From the NCBI GenBank assembly GCA_001513145.1, contig LFSP01000008.1, forward strand, positions 6,510-63,301: DNA of 56,792 nt, read 5' to 3'. This document shows, piece after piece, positions 1-8,553 of this stretch (its first letter is position 1; the number at the start of each line of letters is the position of its first letter). Under the pieces are notes generated by a model that searched no databases, was not told the origin of the DNA, and worked only from the letters and a program-made list of their open reading frames with translations. The DNA is from Clostridia bacterium DTU025 (GTDB taxonomy: Bacteria > Bacillota > DTU025). The position numbers were made by a program, and so were the translations under genes.

Positions 1-25
1 CTTGAAACGCTCCAGAGTCTTCAGA

Positions 26-66
26 GTAGGGGCGAGATGGCGGACGCTGCCGCACGGTGCCCCTAC
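26..66. repeat. Inverted repeat at the fabG stop codon
   Basis: A perfect 8-bp inverted repeat, GTAGGGGC at 26-33 and GCCCCTAC at 59-66, spans the fabG stop codon with a 25-nt loop. It could be a weak transcript-end or intercistronic stem-loop. No U-run follows on either strand. The 62 bases beyond fabG at the window edge show no convincing start for the next gene, though a fabF would be typical there. Confidence 0.3.
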
Positions 67-839
67 AGGCACAGGCCCCCGTCGACCCGAATGACCTGTC
101 CCGTGATGAACGACGCCGCATCCGACGCCAGGAACGCCACGGCCGCGGCCACGTCCTCGGCCCGCCCCAGGCGCCGCAGCGGAGCCCTGGCGGCGTACTG
201 CTGTAGCAGCTCCTGCGACAGGTGGGCGGTCATGTCCGTTTCGATGAGGCCCGGCGCCACCACGTTCACCGTGATGCCCCGGGGCCCCAGCTCCTTCGCC
301 AGGCTCTTGGCCAGCCCCACCAACCCCGCCTTACTCGCGGCGTAGTTGGCCTGGCCGAAGTTGCCATCGAGGCCCGCCACGGACGACATGAAGATAATCC
401 TCCCGCTGCGCTGCCTCATCATCACCCGTGCCGCCTCCCTGGCGCACAGGAAAGCGCCGGTGAGGTTCACCTCGAGAACTGATCTGAAGTCGTCCGCCGT
501 CATGAAGGCGCTGAGGTTGTCCTTTACTATCCCGGCGTTGGCCACCAGCACGTCCAGACCGTCTCCGCGGTGGAGGGTCTCCTCGATCATGGCCTTAACC
601 TGATCCTCGTCGGAAACGTCCGCACGCATCGCCCACGTGCGGCCATCGAGGGGTTCCTTCCGGTCTGGCCTCGCGGCGTCAACGCGCTCCACGGCGGCCT
701 GCACAGTATCCTCCGGGGAGCCCACATAAGCCAGCGCCACGCGCATTCGCCGACTTGCCAGGGCCGACGCTACGGCCAGCCCGATGCCGCGCACCCCGCC
801 GGTCACCAGCGCAGTGCGGTTCCTTTCCATATCATCCAT
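63..839 (-). CDS. fabG: 3-oxoacyl-[acyl-carrier-protein] reductase FabG
   Basis: This is the NADPH-dependent reductase of the 3-oxoacyl-ACP step in fatty acid elongation, a cytosolic short-chain dehydrogenase of 258 aa. The cofactor motif TGGVRGIG is at residues 13-20 and NAG at 101-103. The catalytic tetrad is N125, S153, Y166 and K170 (YAASK). The C-terminal region has the usual PG...TDM and GQVIRVDGG blocks. A charged insertion of about ten residues around 55-67 makes it slightly longer than the typical 245 aa. The start is an ATG with AAGGAGGT ten bases upstream. It is the last visible gene of the fab operon, 26 bp after fabD. Family assignment is secure; the role in fatty acid synthesis follows from context. 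Confidence 0.95.
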   Translation of the reverse strand: MDDMERNRTALVTGGVRGIGLAVASALASRRMRVALAYVGSPEDTVQAAVERVDAARPDRKEPLDGRTWAMRADVSDEDQVKAMIEETLHRGDGLDVLVANAGIVKDNLSAFMTADDFRSVLEVNLTGAFLCAREAARVMMRQRSGRIIFMSSVAGLDGNFGQANYAASKAGLVGLAKSLAKELGPRGITVNVVAPGLIETDMTAHLSQELLQQYAARAPLRRLGRAEDVAAAVAFLASDAASFITGQVIRVDGGLCL

Positions 840-865
840 GGAGACTGGACCTCCTTACCTCAAGC

Positions 866-1798
866 TCAACTAAGAATCCTGGCCGCCTCCTCGAGAGACT
901 GACAATCCTCCACGCACACCGTAGTCGCAGACGGAACTACGCGCTTGACAAGGCCCTGCAGCGTGCGGCCAGGTCCGAACTCGACGAAGGTGTCAATCCC
1001 GGCGCTGGACATGTTCGATATGGTCTGCTCCCACAGCACCGGCGAGCACACCTGCTCGCCCAGGAGGCGCCGGATATCGTCTGGCTCCCGGACGGGCTGG
1101 GCTGTGACGTTGGAGTAAACGTCAATCGCCGGCCTCTCCATCGGCGTCTGAGCCAGCCGCTCCAAGAGGGCGGATCGCACAGGCTCAAGGAGAGGGCTGT
1201 GGAACGGCCCTGAAACCTTCAGCGGGATCACACGCCTTGCGCCCATCTTCATCGCGGCGGCCGACGCCGCTTCCACGGCCTGAGCGTGGCCGGAGATGAC
1301 TACTTGCCCGGGGCAGTTGTAGTTCGCCGGCACCACCACTCCCAAGTGGGAGGCGGAGGCGCACGCGGCGTCAACTCCGTCGTGGCCCAGACCCAGGATG
1401 GTGCTCATTGCCCCAACGCCGGGAGGGCAGGCGTCCTGCATCAGGCGCCCCCTGAGGGCCACCAGCGACACGGCGGACTCCAAGTCCAGGCAGCCGGCGC
1501 ACACCAGCGCCGAGTACTCTCCGAGGCTGAGGCCGGCTGCGGCCACTGGCTGGAGTGCCGACACTGAGCGGAACGCTTCAAGCAGCGCCATCGAGGCCAT
1601 AAGCAACGCAGGCTGCGTGTACGCAGTCAGGTCAAGCCTGTCGTTGGGCTCGAAGCATAGCTGCTCCATGCTGTACCCGACGGCTTCAGACGCCAGCTCG
1701 AAGACGCGTCTGGCAACGGGAAACGCGCTCTGCACATCCTGCGCCATGCCTATGCGTTGCGCACCCTGGCCGGGGAAGATGAAGGCCACGCCCATCAC
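866..1798 (-). CDS. fabD: Malonyl-CoA:ACP transacylase FabD
   Basis: FabD loads malonyl groups from CoA onto acyl carrier protein. The 310-aa length is normal. FPGQGAQ lies near the N-terminus, the nucleophile serine is in GLSLGEYSAL (about residue 91), and the catalytic histidine is in GPFHSPLL (about residue 201). The junction with fabK reads GTGATG: a GTG at 1798 overlaps the fabK stop by 4 nt, and an ATG at 1795 follows at once; GGGAGGTGA upstream could serve either. The arrangement implies translational coupling. Confidence 0.95.
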   Translation of the reverse strand: MMGVAFIFPGQGAQRIGMAQDVQSAFPVARRVFELASEAVGYSMEQLCFEPNDRLDLTAYTQPALLMASMALLEAFRSVSALQPVAAAGLSLGEYSALVCAGCLDLESAVSLVALRGRLMQDACPPGVGAMSTILGLGHDGVDAACASASHLGVVVPANYNCPGQVVISGHAQAVEAASAAAMKMGARRVIPLKVSGPFHSPLLEPVRSALLERLAQTPMERPAIDVYSNVTAQPVREPDDIRRLLGEQVCSPVLWEQTISNMSSAGIDTFVEFGPGRTLQGLVKRVVPSATTVCVEDCQSLEEAARILS

Positions 1799-2736
1799 CT
1801 GTCACCTCCCACAGCTCTGAGGATGGTTTCGGCTTCGGAGACCACCTCATTCACGATGTGCGACGCCGAAACTCGCCTTCGGACCATGCCGGCGACCTGG
1901 CCTGCCATCACCGAGCCCCACACGACGTCGCCCTCGCGCACCGCCCTTGCCAGCCGGCCCATTCCGAATTCCATGACTTCCTCAGGCGGACGGCCCTCCC
2001 GTTCCATCCTGGCAAACTCCCTGGTGAACATGTTCCTGAGGGACCTGACTCTGTGTCCCACGGACGCGCCGGTGACGACGGTGTCAACATCAGACGCCTT
2101 CAGAACGCGCTCCTTGTAGCTCTCGTGAACGCTGCACTCGTCTGCGACCAGGAACCTAGTTCCCATCTGCACGCCGGAGGCTCCCAGGCACAGGGCGGCG
2201 GCGAGGCCCCGCCCGTCGGCGATGCCGCCGGCGGCCAGAACGGGCACCTTAACGGCGTCAACAACCTGCGGCACCAATGCCATAGTGGTGAGCTCGCCGA
2301 TGTGGCCTCCCGCCTCGCTGCCCTCAGCTATGATGGCGTCAGCTCCGGCCGCTTCGGCGCGCCTGGCCGACGCCACTGAGGCCACAACCGGCACTGCGAG
2401 CACTCCGGAGCGGCGCAGCTCGGGCACGAACTCCTCTGCGCTGCCGGCGCCGGTGGTGACCACGGCCACTCGCTCCTGGCACACTACGGCGACTTTCTCG
2501 GCGGCGTTGCCCGCGGCCATCATGATATTCACGCCGATGGGCTTGCCGGTAAGCTCGCGCGCCTTTCTGATCTCGGCACGAAGCTGCTCAGGGTCAAGGT
2601 GGGCTGAGCCTATGAGGCCCAGCCCACCGGCCTCGCTAACCGCGGCCGCCAGCCCGGCGTCGGCGATCCAGGCCATACCTCCCTGCACCACCGGGTGAGT
2701 GATGCCCACCAGCTCAGTGAAGCGGGTCCTCATCAC
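1795..2736 (-). CDS. fabK: FMN-dependent enoyl-ACP reductase FabK (2-nitropropane dioxygenase fold)
   Basis: A TIM-barrel flavoprotein of 313 aa in the FabK/nitronate monooxygenase family. The EGSEAGGHIGE block (about residues 147-157) is the FMN-phosphate/catalytic-loop signature of FabK, and ITHPVVQGGMAWIA matches the family N-terminus. It probably performs the last reduction of each elongation cycle in place of FabI, since no FabI is visible. The family also contains nitronate monooxygenases, but the position between acpP and fabD argues for FabK. The start region again reads GTGATG overlapping the acpP stop (GTG 2736, ATG 2733). The Shine-Dalgarno is weak (GGGCGGGG), so coupling to acpP is likely. 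Confidence 0.9.
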   Translation of the reverse strand: MMRTRFTELVGITHPVVQGGMAWIADAGLAAAVSEAGGLGLIGSAHLDPEQLRAEIRKARELTGKPIGVNIMMAAGNAAEKVAVVCQERVAVVTTGAGSAEEFVPELRRSGVLAVPVVASVASARRAEAAGADAIIAEGSEAGGHIGELTTMALVPQVVDAVKVPVLAAGGIADGRGLAAALCLGASGVQMGTRFLVADECSVHESYKERVLKASDVDTVVTGASVGHRVRSLRNMFTREFARMEREGRPPEEVMEFGMGRLARAVREGDVVWGSVMAGQVAGMVRRRVSASHIVNEVVSEAETILRAVGGDR

Positions 2737-2969
2737 ACGGCCCCGCCCAGGCGCGCCTTGAGCAGGTTGAGCGCGTCGCCGACGCTGGCCAGGTCCTTGA
2801 TCTCCTGCTGCGAGATGCGCACCCCGAACTTGTCCTCAATGGCCATGACCATCTCCACCATGGCCAGGGAATCGGCTCCGAGGTCAGCCACGAACTTGGA
2901 GTCGGGAGTGATCTGATCCTCGTCTATGCCCAGTTGGTCCGCTATTAGCGATCTCAGCTCTTCGTACAT
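2733..2969 (-). CDS. acpP: Acyl carrier protein
   Basis: Carrier of growing acyl chains as 4'-phosphopantetheine thioesters. The DSL motif in LGADSLAMVEMVMAIED holds the serine that is pantetheinylated. From the ATG at 2969 the protein is 78 aa, the usual ACP size, and begins MYEELRSLIADQLG. An upstream in-frame ATG at 2987 would add six residues, but GGGGAGAA sits at the right distance only for the downstream ATG. It lies 30 bp after fabH and overlaps fabK by 4 nt. Confidence 0.94.
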   Translation of the reverse strand: MYEELRSLIADQLGIDEDQITPDSKFVADLGADSLAMVEMVMAIEDKFGVRISQQEIKDLASVGDALNLLKARLGGAV

Positions 2970-2999
2970 GGTCCGTTCTCCCCTCATGTGTTGGTGGGT

Positions 3000-4028
3000 C
3001 TACCCAGGGAATCGCGTTGCGGAAGCGGTCCACCTGACCATGGCGCCGCCCCACGTGAGGCCGCCACCGAAGCCCACAAGGGCCAGGTGGTCGCCGTTAT
3101 GGAGTAACCCCTGACGGTTCATCTCGTCAAGGGCAATGGGAATGCTGGCTGCAGAGGTGTTGCCGTAGTGCTGGAGGTTGGTATAGAAGACCTCCCTCGG
3201 AAGGCGCATGCGCGAGGCCACCGCATCGATGATCCTGTTGTTGGCCTGATGGGGGACGATCCTGCGAATGCGGCCGATGGGTACCCCCGCAAGCTTCGAG
3301 GCCTCCTCAATGGACCACTGGATGGCGCCAACGGCGAAGCGGAACACCTCTTGCCCGTCCATGCTTATCACGCTTGGCTCGGCCGCCGAGGCGCCTGAGG
3401 CGCCGCCTGAGGTGCTGCTAGTGGCATCGGCCCACGGATTCCGTATGGGAAGTCCGGGGATCCTGAGGAAGCCGCCCCTTGTGCCGTCGGATCCTGTGAC
3501 GCATGCCATGACTCCCGGGGCAGGGGAGGCTTCCATGAGCACAGCTCCAGCGCCGTCGCCGAAGAGCACGCAGGTGCCGCGGTCGGTCCAGTCCACCACG
3601 CGGCTTAGGGTTTCGGCGCCTACGACGATGGCCCGGCTCACCGCGCCGCTGCGGATCATGGCGTCGGCAACCTTGACGCCGTAGACGAAGCCGCTGCAGC
3701 CTGCCCACAGATCGAAGCAGGTGGCCCGGGCACAGCCCAAGGTCGCCTGAACCTGGCACGACACCGTCGGCGTGAAGTTGTCAGGGGTAACGGTGGCCGC
3801 CACGATGAGGTCGACCGCGTCGGGCGAGAGGCCGGCGCCGTCTAGGGCGCGCCGCGCAGCGGCGGCGGCCAACGACGAGGTGGTCTCCGTCACAGCGATC
3901 CGACGCCGGCTCATGCCTGTGCGGGTCACTATCCACTCGTCCGATGTGTCAACCAGCTGAGCCAGCTCGGCGTTGGTTACTTCTCGTTGCGGGACAGCGC
4001 TGCCGGTTGCGATAATTGTTGAGAACAC
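3000..4028 (-). CDS. fabH: 3-oxoacyl-ACP synthase III FabH
   Basis: Initiates fatty acid synthesis by condensing acetyl-CoA (or branched primers) with malonyl-ACP. The catalytic triad is visible: C111 in LWAGCSGF, the histidine in IVPHQANN, and the asparagine in HYGNTSAAS. At 342 aa it is a little long because of a Ser/Ala/Gly-rich insertion (ATSSTSGGASGASAAEPS) before the active-site histidine. The start is GTG at 4028 with GGAGG eight bases upstream. It is first in the operon behind the promoter at 4088-4116 and its two operator-like palindromes. Confidence 0.95.
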   Translation of the reverse strand: MFSTIIATGSAVPQREVTNAELAQLVDTSDEWIVTRTGMSRRRIAVTETTSSLAAAAARRALDGAGLSPDAVDLIVAATVTPDNFTPTVSCQVQATLGCARATCFDLWAGCSGFVYGVKVADAMIRSGAVSRAIVVGAETLSRVVDWTDRGTCVLFGDGAGAVLMEASPAPGVMACVTGSDGTRGGFLRIPGLPIRNPWADATSSTSGGASGASAAEPSVISMDGQEVFRFAVGAIQWSIEEASKLAGVPIGRIRRIVPHQANNRIIDAVASRMRLPREVFYTNLQHYGNTSAASIPIALDEMNRQGLLHNGDHLALVGFGGGLTWGGAMVRWTASATRFPG

Positions 4029-4059
4029 GGGTCACGCCTCCGATGCCGTAGGAACTTAC

Positions 4060-4088
4060 TTTGGAGGTCAAAATATTTGCGCCTCAAA
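4060..4088 (-). promoter_or_regulatory. Two FabT-like operator palindromes before fabH
   Basis: Two 13-bp elements of the form TTTG-N5-CAAA sit side by side: TTTGGAGGTCAAA at 4060-4072 and TTTGCGCCTCAAA at 4076-4088, with centres 16 bp apart. They resemble the TTTGA-N3-TCAAA boxes bound by FabT-type MarR repressors of fatty acid synthesis. The upstream element overlaps the -10 box and start-site region of the fabH promoter and the other lies just downstream, as expected for repression. The adjacent MarR-type gene is the obvious candidate regulator (inference). Confidence 0.65.
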
Positions 4089-4116
4089 GTATATGCCGCC
4101 GATCGACCCATGTCAA
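4088..4116 (-). promoter_or_regulatory. Sigma-A type promoter of the fabH operon
   Basis: Read on the minus strand, a perfect -35 box TTGACA (4116-4111) is followed after exactly 17 bp by TATACT (4093-4088). This is one of the best promoter matches in the window. Transcription would start near 4081, about 53 nt before the fabH GTG. The -10 box is overlapped by the operator-like palindrome at 4076-4088. Confidence 0.8.
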
Positions 4117-4185
4117 CAACAACATCGGAGCGCTCAGTGTGGAGAAGGCGAAGGGCGCTTTGAGCTGGGAGTTGGTGTCAGACCG

Positions 4186-4683
4186 CTACCGCTGGGATAG
4201 ATCGCCCCGTTTGGGCTCTATGCCCTCGCGAAGCAGGTCCTCCGGCTTGACGCGAAGGAAGAACTGATAGAGTTTTTCCGCAGCATGCAGGATCGACTTC
4301 TGTTCATCCTCATCGAGGCCTTTGAGGATGCTGTCGATCATTCGCTGATGAAAGCGCTCGTGCATCCTGTAGGCCACCATTCCCTTGTCGGTGAGGGTAA
4401 CCAGCACCACCCGGCGGTCGTTCTCCGGGCGGGATCGGGTCACGTGTCCCTTGTGAACCAGCCTGTTCACCGACGCGGTCAGGGTTCCGATGGTAACCCC
4501 AAGGTCCGCAGCAACCTCCGACATGGACCTGGGCTCCATGTCGCCGATGGCCTCAATGACATGGATCTCTGACATGGTGAGCCCCAGGGCGCTCGCCTTG
4601 GTGATGGCCTCTTCCTCGATGGATAGTATCCTGTTGAACAGCTTCACCAGCACGTCGTTTAGGGCGTTGGCGTGCTCCGGCAT
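4186..4683 (-). CDS. MarR-family transcriptional regulator (FabT-like)
   Basis: A 165-aa winged-helix protein of the MarR family. The helix-turn-helix region is MSEVAADLGVTIGTLTASV and the wing contains SRPENDRRVVLVTLTDKG, typical of the family. It is the first gene upstream of fabH on the same strand, separated by 157 bp that hold the fab promoter and two FabT-like boxes, so it is likely the repressor of the operon and perhaps senses acyl-ACP as FabT does (inference). The start ATG has AAAGGAGG ten bases upstream. FapR is excluded because there is no hot-dog effector domain. Confidence 0.85.
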   Translation of the reverse strand: MPEHANALNDVLVKLFNRILSIEEEAITKASALGLTMSEIHVIEAIGDMEPRSMSEVAADLGVTIGTLTASVNRLVHKGHVTRSRPENDRRVVLVTLTDKGMVAYRMHERFHQRMIDSILKGLDEDEQKSILHAAEKLYQFFLRVKPEDLLREGIEPKRGDLSQR

Positions 4684-4720
4684 GAGGTCATCGCCTCCTT
4701 TGAATGCGTCACTGTGCGCA

Positions 4721-5761
4721 ATGCAATATTATCGTACTGGTCGCTTCCATCAAAGGGTGGTGAGGAAGATCGAGCCAAGGCGTTACCGTCCGGTTTTCGC
4801 TGCCGTGCTCCTCTTGGGAGCCCTGCTGGCAGCGGCGTACATCGTTAGGCAGCGGCTTGAGCCCCCAGTTGCCGAAGGGGTAAGAGTGGAGCTGGTGGCC
4901 GCTGTGGACCTGGAAGGCGGCGCCTCCGCGGGACCGGCGTGGAGCCCGGACGGCTCAGTGCTGGCGGTCGCATCTGTTGCGGGAGACGTAATCCTCATGC
5001 GCGCCTCCGGTGACGTGGTGCAGAGGCTGAAGCACGGCGCGGCGGCCACGTCCCTCGCATGGAGCCCGGATTCCACGCACATCGCTGCGGCGTCATGGGG
5101 CGAGATGAGGGTGTGGCGTGCCTCTGACGGCAGGGAGTCCGCCCGTGTGGTGGCGGGGGAGATATACGAGGTGAAGGGCTGGTCAGGCCGGGATGAGGTG
5201 GTGACGTGGAACGGTGAGGAGTATTTCACCGGCTGGCATCGGGATACCGGCCAGATGATTGAAACCCAGTTCGTGTCCATAGGACAGCAACAGCTAGTGC
5301 CGTCTCCCGATGGAAAGCTGGCCACCTGGCAGTCAGGGGCGGGCGGGGCGTGGACCGTGTTTCAGGTGGATGACGGGCCAGCCGAAGAGTGGTCTCTTCA
5401 GGGGCACAGTGGGTCCATCCAGCGCGTGGCCTGGTCGCCGGATTCATCGGAGATCGCGGGAGCGTGCGATGACGGCATCGTGGTGTGGAAGGCCCGCACC
5501 GGCAAGCTTGATAGGGTCCTGTGGGCGCCGCCTGCTGCCGTGAAGTCCATCGACTGGAACTACCCTGGCAGTATGCTGCTGGTGCTGACGGAGGACGGGT
5601 CCGCCACCGTCATTGACGCCCGTAGCGGCACGGAGATCGGCGCCAGCCGCGCTGATCCGCGCTCGGGAGCCACCTGGAGCAGAGACGGGCATCATTTCGC
5701 GGTCGTAACCAGCGCGACCCAGCCTCAGTTGTTGGCGCTGAGGGTGGTGGACGTAGAATAG
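4721..5761 (+). CDS. Membrane-anchored WD40-like beta-propeller protein
   Basis: From ATG 4721 this is 346 aa: a short basic N-terminus, one hydrophobic segment (FAAVLLLGALLAAAYIV, about residues 26-42), then an extracytoplasmic region of degenerate WD40-type repeats. AWSPDG, AWSPDS, AWSPDS, TWSRDG and VWRASDG/VWKARTG recur at roughly 40-50 residue intervals. No catalytic motif is visible, so it is probably a scaffold or sensor. Neither ATG 4721 nor the in-frame GTGs at 4757 and 4760 has a clear ribosome site, so the N-terminus is uncertain. It diverges from the marR-type gene. The function is unknown. Confidence 0.75.
   Translation: MQYYRTGRFHQRVVRKIEPRRYRPVFAAVLLLGALLAAAYIVRQRLEPPVAEGVRVELVAAVDLEGGASAGPAWSPDGSVLAVASVAGDVILMRASGDVVQRLKHGAAATSLAWSPDSTHIAAASWGEMRVWRASDGRESARVVAGEIYEVKGWSGRDEVVTWNGEEYFTGWHRDTGQMIETQFVSIGQQQLVPSPDGKLATWQSGAGGAWTVFQVDDGPAEEWSLQGHSGSIQRVAWSPDSSEIAGACDDGIVVWKARTGKLDRVLWAPPAAVKSIDWNYPGSMLLVLTEDGSATVIDARSGTEIGASRADPRSGATWSRDGHHFAVVTSATQPQLLALRVVDVE
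4726..4753 (-). promoter_or_regulatory. Candidate promoter of the marR-type gene
   Basis: On the minus strand TTGATG (4753-4748) and TAATAT (4731-4726) are separated by 16 bp, and the gene starts about 40 nt downstream. The match is fair. It overlaps the start of the divergently read propeller gene. Confidence 0.4.
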
Positions 5762-5809
5762 TGTTCCAGATGCAGCTTCCTCCTTGCAGGATAATTCTAG
5801 TCTATGCCG

Positions 5810-5815
5810 TATAAT
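5810..5815 (+). promoter_or_regulatory. Candidate -10 box before the alcohol dehydrogenase
   Basis: A perfect TATAAT lies in the 134-bp gap before the dehydrogenase gene. The nearest -35-like hexamer, TTGCAG at 5784-5789, is 20 bp away, longer than ideal, so this is tentative. Confidence 0.3.
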
Positions 5816-5895
5816 GTCATGAGTGTTCTCGATTATCCGATGGGTGCCAGTTACTGTACGATGATTCCATGTATTCCATTGCGAGGAGGGCTTGC

Positions 5896-6852
5896 ATGAG
5901 GGCGCTGGTGTACGCCAAGAACCCGAAACTTCAGAATGTGCCGGAACCTCAGAGGCTTCCAGGACAGGCTCTTATCCGAGTGGAGCTTGCAGGTATCTGC
6001 AACACCGACATAGAGATCACCCAGGGATACTCGAACTACCGAGGTATCCTCGGGCATGAGTTCGTAGGCAAAGTGGTGGAGTCCGACGATTTGCACTTGG
6101 TCGACAAACGCGTGGTGGGATCAATCGATGTCCCGTGCGGCGGCTGCAAGTTCTGCCGTATGAACATGCCGAATTACTGCTCGAACCGGATGACCATGGG
6201 TATGGACCGTTGGCAGGGGTGCCTCGCAGACTACGTGGTGCTCCCGGAGGTCAACCTGACGGTGGTGCCGGATAACGTGCCTTCCATGGTGGCTGCGTTC
6301 GCAGAGCCGGTATCATCTGCCCTGCAGATACTGGAGCTGGCCACCATCGGCCAAGAGGATTCCGTGATAGTGCTGGGTGACGGCAAGTTGGGCCTCCTGA
6401 CTGCGCAGGTTCTGAAGGTTCGAGACGTCGACGTGACAGTGTTGGGAAAACATGTTGACAAGCTGGCTCGCGTGTCTAAGATGGGAATAGAGTGTGGCTT
6501 CGTGGATGAGTACTCCGGCATGGCTGACGTGGTGGTCGACTGCACCGGGAGCCCCGAGGGCCTGCTGAAGGCCATCGACCTGGTGCGACCCAGGGGCGTG
6601 GTGGTAGTGAAAAGTCTGTATCATGATACAGGCAGACTGAATCTCACCCCCATCGTCGACAAGGAGCTGACATGCATCGGTTCCAGGGGAGGCTCCATGC
6701 GGGATGCCATCGAGCTCTTGTCCACCGGCGCGATCGATGTCGCCCCCCTAATTGAGGCGGTGTACCCGGCCAACGAGATAGCTGCTGCCTTCAAGAGGGC
6801 CTCGCGCCGCGGCTCGCTCAAGGTTCTTGTGGACTTCTCAGACGTTTCGTAG
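5896..6852 (+). CDS. Zinc-dependent alcohol/polyol dehydrogenase (MDR family)
   Basis: A 318-aa medium-chain dehydrogenase. Catalytic zinc ligands are C35 (GICNTDIE) with H54-E55 (GHEF). The structural zinc lobe has four cysteines, C81, C84, C87 and C95. The nucleotide-binding fold has GDGKLG in place of the usual GxGxxG. Similarity is closest to the threonine/sorbitol dehydrogenase branch, but the substrate cannot be read from sequence. The start ATG at 5896 follows GAGGAGG by seven bases; an upstream in-frame ATG at 5869 lacks a ribosome site. It is followed 65 bp later by an NhaC antiporter, with no evident terminator between. Confidence 0.88.
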   Translation: MRALVYAKNPKLQNVPEPQRLPGQALIRVELAGICNTDIEITQGYSNYRGILGHEFVGKVVESDDLHLVDKRVVGSIDVPCGGCKFCRMNMPNYCSNRMTMGMDRWQGCLADYVVLPEVNLTVVPDNVPSMVAAFAEPVSSALQILELATIGQEDSVIVLGDGKLGLLTAQVLKVRDVDVTVLGKHVDKLARVSKMGIECGFVDEYSGMADVVVDCTGSPEGLLKAIDLVRPRGVVVVKSLYHDTGRLNLTPIVDKELTCIGSRGGSMRDAIELLSTGAIDVAPLIEAVYPANEIAAAFKRASRRGSLKVLVDFSDVS

Positions 6853-6917
6853 CACACCACGTAGTTCGCAGCAAGAAGCACCGGACCATTCCATTGCAAG
6901 AATCGGGGGCGAAGACA

Positions 6918-8495
6918 ATGCAGTACGGTTGGTGGACGATAGTCCCTCCCCTGGTTGCCATCACGCTGGCGCTGATCACCAGGAAGGTCATCCTGTCCTT
7001 GGGGATCGGTGTGCTCGCGGGGGCGCTCATCCTGGCCGAGTTCAGCGTGCTCGGCATGTTCCAGATCGCGTTCGGAACACTATGGGCCAAGATAACAGAC
7101 ACGTGGAATCTCTCGATACTCGTCTTCCTGGTGTGCCTGGGAATACTCACTTACCTCGTGACCATAGCGGGTGGCGCGAGGGCATACGGCGAATGGGCTG
7201 TGAAGCGCATCAAGAGCCGTACCGGCGCGCAGCTGGCCACGCTGGTGCTGGGGATCCTGATCTTCATCGATGACTACTTCAACTGCCTCACAGTGGGCAC
7301 TGTGATGATGCCTGTCACAGATCGGCACCGCGTTTCCAGAGCCAAGCTGTCCTATATCATAGACGCCACGGCGGCGCCAGTGTGCGCCATAGCCCCGGTG
7401 TCAAGCTGGGTCGTGACCATAATGTCTACCATGGGCGACAAGTTCAGGGAAGTGAGCCAGTCAGGGATGATGCTGGCGCCTGAAGTTGGGCGCATCGTTG
7501 GGCTGGAGCCCTTCGTTGCCTTCCTGCAGACCCTTCCTCTGAACCTGTACGCTTGGATTAGCCTCGCCATGGTGGCGCTGATGGCCCTCTACGAGCTCGA
7601 CTTCGGCCCCATGGCGAAGTTCGAGCGCATCGCGAGGGAAACCGGAGACGTCGGAGCCCTCAAGGTGTCGGCAGCGGGCAATCAGCCGAGCATCAGTGGC
7701 AAGGGGACCGTCTGGGATCTGGTCGCGCCGGTTGGCGGGCTGATCGTATTCGCGATCCTGATGATGGCCTACACAGGCGGCTACTGGAGCGGTGAGCCCA
7801 TCAGTTTCCTTGACGCCATCAAGAACACCGATTCCGCAGCGGCGCTGATGTACGCGGGCTTCCTGGGCGTGGCATTGACTCTGGCAATCATGCTGCCGAG
7901 GGGCGTCGTCACGGTGAATCGGTTGCCAGAGGCCGCTTGGGGCGGGTTCAAATCGATGCTGCCGGCCATCACCATACTCATGTTCGCATGGACCATCGGT
8001 GGCGTCGTCAGCGAGCTGGGCACCGGGGAGTTCCTGGCCCACCGCGTCGGCCAGCATCTGAACCCTGCAGAGTATCCTGTGATCATGTTCGCACTGGCCT
8101 GCCTCATAGCTTTCTCCACCGGCACGTCGTGGGGGACCTTCGCAATCATGGTGCCGATAGCCATCGACTTCGCGGTGCTCTTGGCCCCGCAGCTGACTCT
8201 GGGCATGGTGGCGGCGGCTCTGGCAGGTGCGGTCTACGGTGACCACTGCTCGCCGATATCCGACACCACCATCCTGAGTTCCACCGGCGCTGCGGTGAAT
8301 CACATCGACCACGTTTCGACCCAGCTACCCTATGCGACGGTGGGCGCGGTGGCGTGCGCCATAGGTTACGTGTTCTACGGATTCGTGGCCCCGACAGGCA
8401 TCGCCCACTGGCCCATGGCCTTCCTGACGCTGCTGGTGTCGCTGGCGGCGATGTTCCTGTTCGTGAAGGTGCTCCACGCCCGCACCGCAGGATAA
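6918..8495 (+). CDS. NhaC-family Na+/H+ (or organic acid/H+) antiporter
   Basis: An integral membrane protein of 525 aa with about a dozen hydrophobic segments. The blocks GTSWGTFAIMVPIAID and YGDHCSPISDTTILSS are hallmarks of the NhaC family. Members exchange Na+ for H+ or organic acids such as malate and lactate. The pairing with a dehydrogenase upstream would be compatible with a metabolite antiporter (inference). The start ATG is preceded by GGGGGCG; an in-frame ATG 24 bases earlier has none. Confidence 0.88.
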   Translation: MQYGWWTIVPPLVAITLALITRKVILSLGIGVLAGALILAEFSVLGMFQIAFGTLWAKITDTWNLSILVFLVCLGILTYLVTIAGGARAYGEWAVKRIKSRTGAQLATLVLGILIFIDDYFNCLTVGTVMMPVTDRHRVSRAKLSYIIDATAAPVCAIAPVSSWVVTIMSTMGDKFREVSQSGMMLAPEVGRIVGLEPFVAFLQTLPLNLYAWISLAMVALMALYELDFGPMAKFERIARETGDVGALKVSAAGNQPSISGKGTVWDLVAPVGGLIVFAILMMAYTGGYWSGEPISFLDAIKNTDSAAALMYAGFLGVALTLAIMLPRGVVTVNRLPEAAWGGFKSMLPAITILMFAWTIGGVVSELGTGEFLAHRVGQHLNPAEYPVIMFALACLIAFSTGTSWGTFAIMVPIAIDFAVLLAPQLTLGMVAAALAGAVYGDHCSPISDTTILSSTGAAVNHIDHVSTQLPYATVGAVACAIGYVFYGFVAPTGIAHWPMAFLTLLVSLAAMFLFVKVLHARTAG

Positions 8496-8553
8496 ATGTA
8501 TCGAGCGGCGGCTTTGAGCCGCGTCCGCAGGTAGACTCTTTGGAGGTCATTGG

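Noticed and set aside
1-62. Start of fabF at the left edge
   Set aside because: No start codon with ribosome site and no fabF-like N-terminal residues are visible in the 62 bases after fabG; the inverted repeat suggests a gene end.
8506-8530. Terminator after nhaC (GCGGCT-TTG-AGCCGC)
   Set aside because: The stem is only 6 bp and lacks a U-run; it lies close to the nfo ribosome site, so I do not call it.
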